Assembly (NCBI GenBank): GCA_030141585.1
Contig: JAQIFP010000118.1
Coordinates: 1 to 10,136 of the forward strand
DNA: 10,136 nucleotides
Direction of reading: 5' to 3'
DNA from: Ophryocystis elektroscirrha
Lineage: Eukaryota; Apicomplexa; Conoidasida; Neogregarinorida; Ophryocystidae
Of the stretch, positions 8,601 through 10,136 are shown piece after piece. The notes beneath the pieces are model-generated. The model made no database searches, was not told the DNA's origin, and saw nothing but the letters and a program-made list of their open reading frames with translations. Numbering within the stretch: position 1 is the first letter of the stretch; every line of letters starts with the position of its first letter. The position numbers and the translations under genes were made by a program.

Positions 8601-9696
8601 TGATTCAACATATTTAATAAACTGTCAATAGAAGGTTTCAAGTTTTCAGGTTCCAGAGACCGAGCAAATAAATATTTTAATATATTTCCCTCGTATTGAA
8701 GATCGGGTTTATCTAGCAAGCCTATGACGGCTTTTTCAACCTGCAATATTGCTATTAAATAACTATATTATTAATAAATATTTATAATAAAAATAACTAT
8801 ATATAAATTAATATATATTAAAATAAATGTTAGGAAACTATAATTACCGCTAAAGGTGAATCTCGATGAAGACTATCTATAATAAAGTTGACTACGGGGG
8901 TTTTCATAGTTAGATTAAGGTTTTTGTAAGTTTTATCTGCCATTTCTTGTAGTCTTAAATCCTCTTCAAAAGTTCCAATGTAAATAATTGCCTGTGACTT
9001 AAAATCGCTCAAAAATTCTTGATTAGTTGTTTTGCATAAACAGTGGTAAATAAGAGCACGTATTTGTTCGCAGTTATTATTTATGAAATCGTTTAAATAA
9101 ATGAAGCTTGTTAAGTTTAAATGTTGTGTGTGTTCGCTCAATAACTCTGTTATATTTTGAATTGTTTCTAGACACTGTTCAACTTCTTGTATAATAATAT
9201 CTTTTTTTGCTTTTGGTAGTGATTTCTGCAGATATTTAAGAAACAAGTTTATTTGATTGGTCGAGGTTTTTGAGACTTTATTTGAAGTTAGAACGGATAG
9301 TTGTTTGTATATAAAAGTCACAATATGTATATCAAGTAAAGACTTTTCCAAAATATCATTTATGAATAAATAACCAACTGGACTTATAGCTTCAGTTGAG
9401 GATACCTCCGATAAAAAGTTTAAAGGAATATCAAAATATTTTTTAGTACGATGTTTGGATAAATAAGTAAAAATACCCACTAGTTTGAAAGCACTCGGTA
9501 AAATCTTGGTAGGTATTATAAAAGGCATAATTTTTGCTAAAAAACTATGAACTAAAAAATTTGTCCTGCTGTATCCAACGTAATACTGATTTAGTACTCT
9601 TATTTCTTTCATTGCGGTTACATCAAGTGCATTTGAATTAAAATAAATTAAGGAATATATCGCGTCTAAACCATTTTCTAGAATCTTGAAGTTCCT
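2559..9696 (-). CDS. GCN1: eIF2alpha kinase activator GCN1 (HEAT-repeat protein), 5'-partial, 12 visible exons
   Basis: Ribosome-binding scaffold that activates the kinase GCN2 on stalled, collided or starved ribosomes. Predicted exons (minus): 9696-8848, 8740-8535, 8079-6435, 6195-5744, 5626-5417, 5184-4348, 4119-3937, 3902-3713, 3431-3156, 3119-2959, 2922-2724, 2684-2559. Every junction keeps codon phase with GTA donors and AG acceptors; the total is 5,334 nt, about 1,777 residues. The best evidence is [17 protein letters not shown], then [13 protein letters not shown], then [18 protein letters not shown], matching the family's ERxGAAQGLAEV, VRDGYI, and VRQASLHVWKIVVSNTPRTL. GCN1 is about 2,670 residues, so roughly 850-900 N-terminal residues lie right of the window. 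No start codon is present; upstream of 9696 is an acceptor (TTTTAG). Identity is firm for the middle; the last exon is least certain. Confidence 0.9.
2685..2723 (-). other. 39-nt putative intron in GCN1
   Basis: Donor GTATAT follows the codons for MQNIQHE; acceptor TCTCATAG precedes GTGCATCAA. Phase 0. It contains an in-frame TGA, so either it is spliced or it supplies the true stop codon. It is the least secure of the six tiny introns. Confidence 0.55.
2923..2958 (-). other. 36-nt intron in GCN1
   Basis: Donor GTAAGA, acceptor TTATTAG, phase 2 (AC + G = Thr). It joins LSHLYLNST to [13 protein letters not shown], extending the exon ten codons upstream of its first TTG. An acceptor-like CATAG further down (minus 2884-2880 area) would break phase, which supports this boundary. 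Confidence 0.78.
3120..3155 (-). other. 36-nt intron in GCN1
   Basis: Donor GTAATC after the codons for NECK; acceptor ATAATAG before [12 protein letters not shown]. Phase 0; read-through would meet TAA and TAG at its end. Its interior carries a short TA run. Confidence 0.8.
3432..3712 (-). other. 281-nt intron of GCN1 with two (AT)n runs
   Basis: Phase 0 intron from GTAACC to a long poly-T tract plus TTAG before KDDLLNFKE. It holds uninterrupted AT runs at about 3522-3552 and 3586-3624. Confidence 0.8.
3522..3624. repeat. Two (AT)n microsatellite runs
   Basis: Pure AT alternation at about 3522-3552 and 3586-3624, separated by 33 bases, inside a GCN1 intron. Confidence 0.93.
3903..3936 (-). 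other. 34-nt intron in GCN1
   Basis: Donor GTAAAC, acceptor CTAATTAG, phase 2 (AT + A = Ile), joining NDIFSVV-I to [13 protein letters not shown]. The upstream frame stops at TAA within the intron. A CTAAT close to the acceptor is a plausible branch site. Confidence 0.8.
4120..4347 (-). other. 228-nt intron of GCN1 with a 60-bp (AT)n run
   Basis: Donor GTAAGA after LIDLCKS, acceptor TATTTAG, phase 2 (CA + A = Gln). The centre is a pure AT dinucleotide run of about 30 units, 4205-4264, with no other recognisable content. Confidence 0.82.
4205..4264. repeat. (AT)30 microsatellite
   Basis: Sixty bases of uninterrupted AT alternation, flanked by CATATGTATA-like sequence, inside a GCN1 intron. 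Confidence 0.95.
5185..5416 (-). other. 232-nt intron of GCN1
   Basis: Donor GTAAAT after the codons for LLEPAL, acceptor AATAATAG, phase 2 (AA + A = Lys) joining EPALK to [13 protein letters not shown]-rich without a long clean repeat array. Confidence 0.82.
5627..5743 (-). other. 117-nt intron of GCN1
   Basis: Donor GTAAGC, acceptor TTACTAG, phase 2 (AC + G = Thr). Joining gives [17 protein letters not shown], colinear with the family's ADKRTIAARTLGDLV. It contains a short TA run at about 5695-5713. Confidence 0.87.
5744..8079 (-). CDS. GCN1: GCN1 eEF3-like HEAT region
   Basis: Exons 8079-6435 (548 codons) and 6195-5744 (150 codons) hold the most conserved part of GCN1, the region related to the HEAT repeats of elongation factor eEF3, which in yeast binds GCN20 and ribosomes. 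Seen in order: [75 protein letters not shown], then across the intron [25 protein letters not shown] with [12 protein letters not shown], and [18 protein letters not shown]. The exon starts at 8079 by completing an ATA codon begun in the previous exon; the upstream frame [13 protein letters not shown] joins smoothly. This block identifies the gene. Confidence 0.92.
6196..6434 (-). other. 239-nt intron of GCN1
   Basis: Donor GTAATT, acceptor TTTATAG, phase 0. Joining gives [17 protein letters not shown], which matches the GCN1 segment GDKFTPYVGPIIPCIL. The interior is AT-rich, with TAA trinucleotide runs near 6284-6312. Confidence 0.88.
8080..8534 (-). other. 455-nt intron of GCN1 with 10-bp repeats
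   Basis: Donor GTAAAA after DYYLPLII, acceptor AAATCAG, phase 2 (AT + A = Ile), joining to [14 protein letters not shown]. About half of it is the decamer array listed separately. Confidence 0.75.
8216..8440. repeat. 10-bp tandem repeat (AGATATATAT) with variants
   Basis: About 20 decamers, mostly AGATATATAT, with AAATATATAT variants mixed in towards 8340-8410. Same period as the array at 1-195 but a different interrupting base. Inside a GCN1 intron. Confidence 0.93.
8535..9696 (-). CDS. GCN1: GCN1 exons covering the N-terminal/mid HEAT array visible here
   Basis: Two exons, 9696-8848 (283 codons, phase 0) and 8740-8535 (ends in phase 2). The product is all-helical in look, with alternating hydrophobic residues as in HEAT/ARM repeats, but sequence similarity to other GCN1 proteins is weak by eye. 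Segments such as [20 protein letters not shown] and the later [15 protein letters not shown] fit pre-eEF3-like HEAT repeats. An open frame begins with a Met codon at 9612, but the frame is open 28 codons further up to the acceptor at 9697-9698, so that Met is probably internal. Assignment rests on continuity with the downstream exons. Confidence 0.72.
8741..8847 (-). other. 107-nt intron of GCN1
   Basis: Donor GTAATT directly after HRDSPLA, acceptor ATTGCAG before [10 protein letters not shown], phase 0. AT-rich, no repeat array. Confidence 0.78.
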
Positions 9697-10136
9697 CTAA
9701 AATAAAAACATAGTGATTCCATGTATATAATTATTTCAACATTATACTTTTGATTATAAAATTCAAAATTAAAAGCCCAGTTATAATAGACATAAACTAT
9801 TGCATAATATACGTCAATATAATTTTATTAATAATTTTATATATAAATAAATATTTATATATATAAATATATATAGGCATAAATATATAGATTTATAAAT
9901 ATTTAAATATATAAATTAATAAACTTATGAATATGCGAATGTATAGATATGTAAACATATTAATGTGTAAGTATATACATATATCAGAATAAGTGTATAT
10001 ATAAATATATATATAAATATATATATAAATATATATATAAATATATATATAAATATATATATAAATATATATATAAATATATATATAAATATATATATAA
10101 ATAAATATATAAATATATATATAAATATATATATAA
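9697..10136 (-). other. AT-rich stretch upstream of the first visible GCN1 exon, probable intron
   Basis: Ends (minus strand) in a TTTTATTTTAG acceptor at 9697 and shows no HEAT-like coding frame that joins cleanly to 9696. The right third is the 12-bp repeat. Probably an intron of more than 440 nt continuing past the window. Confidence 0.6.
10001..10136. repeat. 12-bp tandem repeat (AAATATATATAT), about 11 units
   Basis: AAA triplets recur at 10003, 10015, 10027 and every 12 bases to 10099, with a 4-bp slip near 10103, then again at 10111, 10123 and 10135. The array is cut by the window end. Confidence 0.93.

Noticed and set aside
4344..9612. Minus-strand open frames as several separate hypothetical genes
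   Set aside because: All join in phase through GTA...AG introns into one GCN1 protein, with homology running across several junctions.
9735..9840. Open minus-strand frame (AIVYVYYNWAFNFEF...) as a further GCN1 exon
   Set aside because: The frame is open for about 50 codons and could join with an AG-AG acceptor shift, but it is aromatic-rich, unlike HEAT repeats, and lacks a convincing acceptor. Not included without transcript evidence.

Overview
The window comes from a very AT-rich nuclear genome of a eukaryote with many introns. It carries parts of two conserved translation genes pointing at each other, with only about 31 bases between their stop codons. No prokaryotic signals, RNA genes, CRISPR arrays or transposase genes are visible. 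The exons read through with the standard code: all three stop codons are absent inside the joined exons and TAA ends both genes. That argues against ciliates that reassign TAA/TAG. I cannot place the organism further; an AT-rich protist (for example an apicomplexan relative) or an early-diverging fungus would both fit.

Left arm, + strand, 408-2527: the gene for translation initiation factor eIF3 subunit i (a WD40 propeller; TIF34 in yeast), in five visible exons. Its 5' end lies outside the window. Right arm, - strand, 9696-2559: the C-terminal two thirds of GCN1, the ribosome-bound HEAT-repeat activator of the eIF2alpha kinase GCN2, in twelve visible exons (about 1,777 codons). Its 5' end also lies outside the window. 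Exons were joined by matching GT/AG boundaries, codon phase and family similarity, so the models are predictions from sequence alone.

The introns fall into two classes. Six are tiny, 34-39 nt. Nine are 107-757 nt. The larger introns and the two window-edge stretches (1-407 and 9697-10136) hold most of the AT simple repeats: a 10-bp repeat with a C (1-195), an approximately 87-bp tandem repeat with a conserved core (about 752-1125), (AT)n runs near 3.5 kb and 4.2 kb, a 10-bp repeat with a G (8216-8440) and a 12-bp repeat (about 10001-10136). Apart from the 31-base gap between the stops, essentially all the AT-rich DNA that looks intergenic is probably intronic.

Both genes act in translation: eIF3i in assembly of the 43S/48S initiation complex, GCN1 in signalling from stalled or starved ribosomes to eIF2alpha. 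Their pairing may be chance. I found no clear new biological system. The unusual material is the intron architecture, the repeat families inside introns, and the very tight convergent 3' ends.
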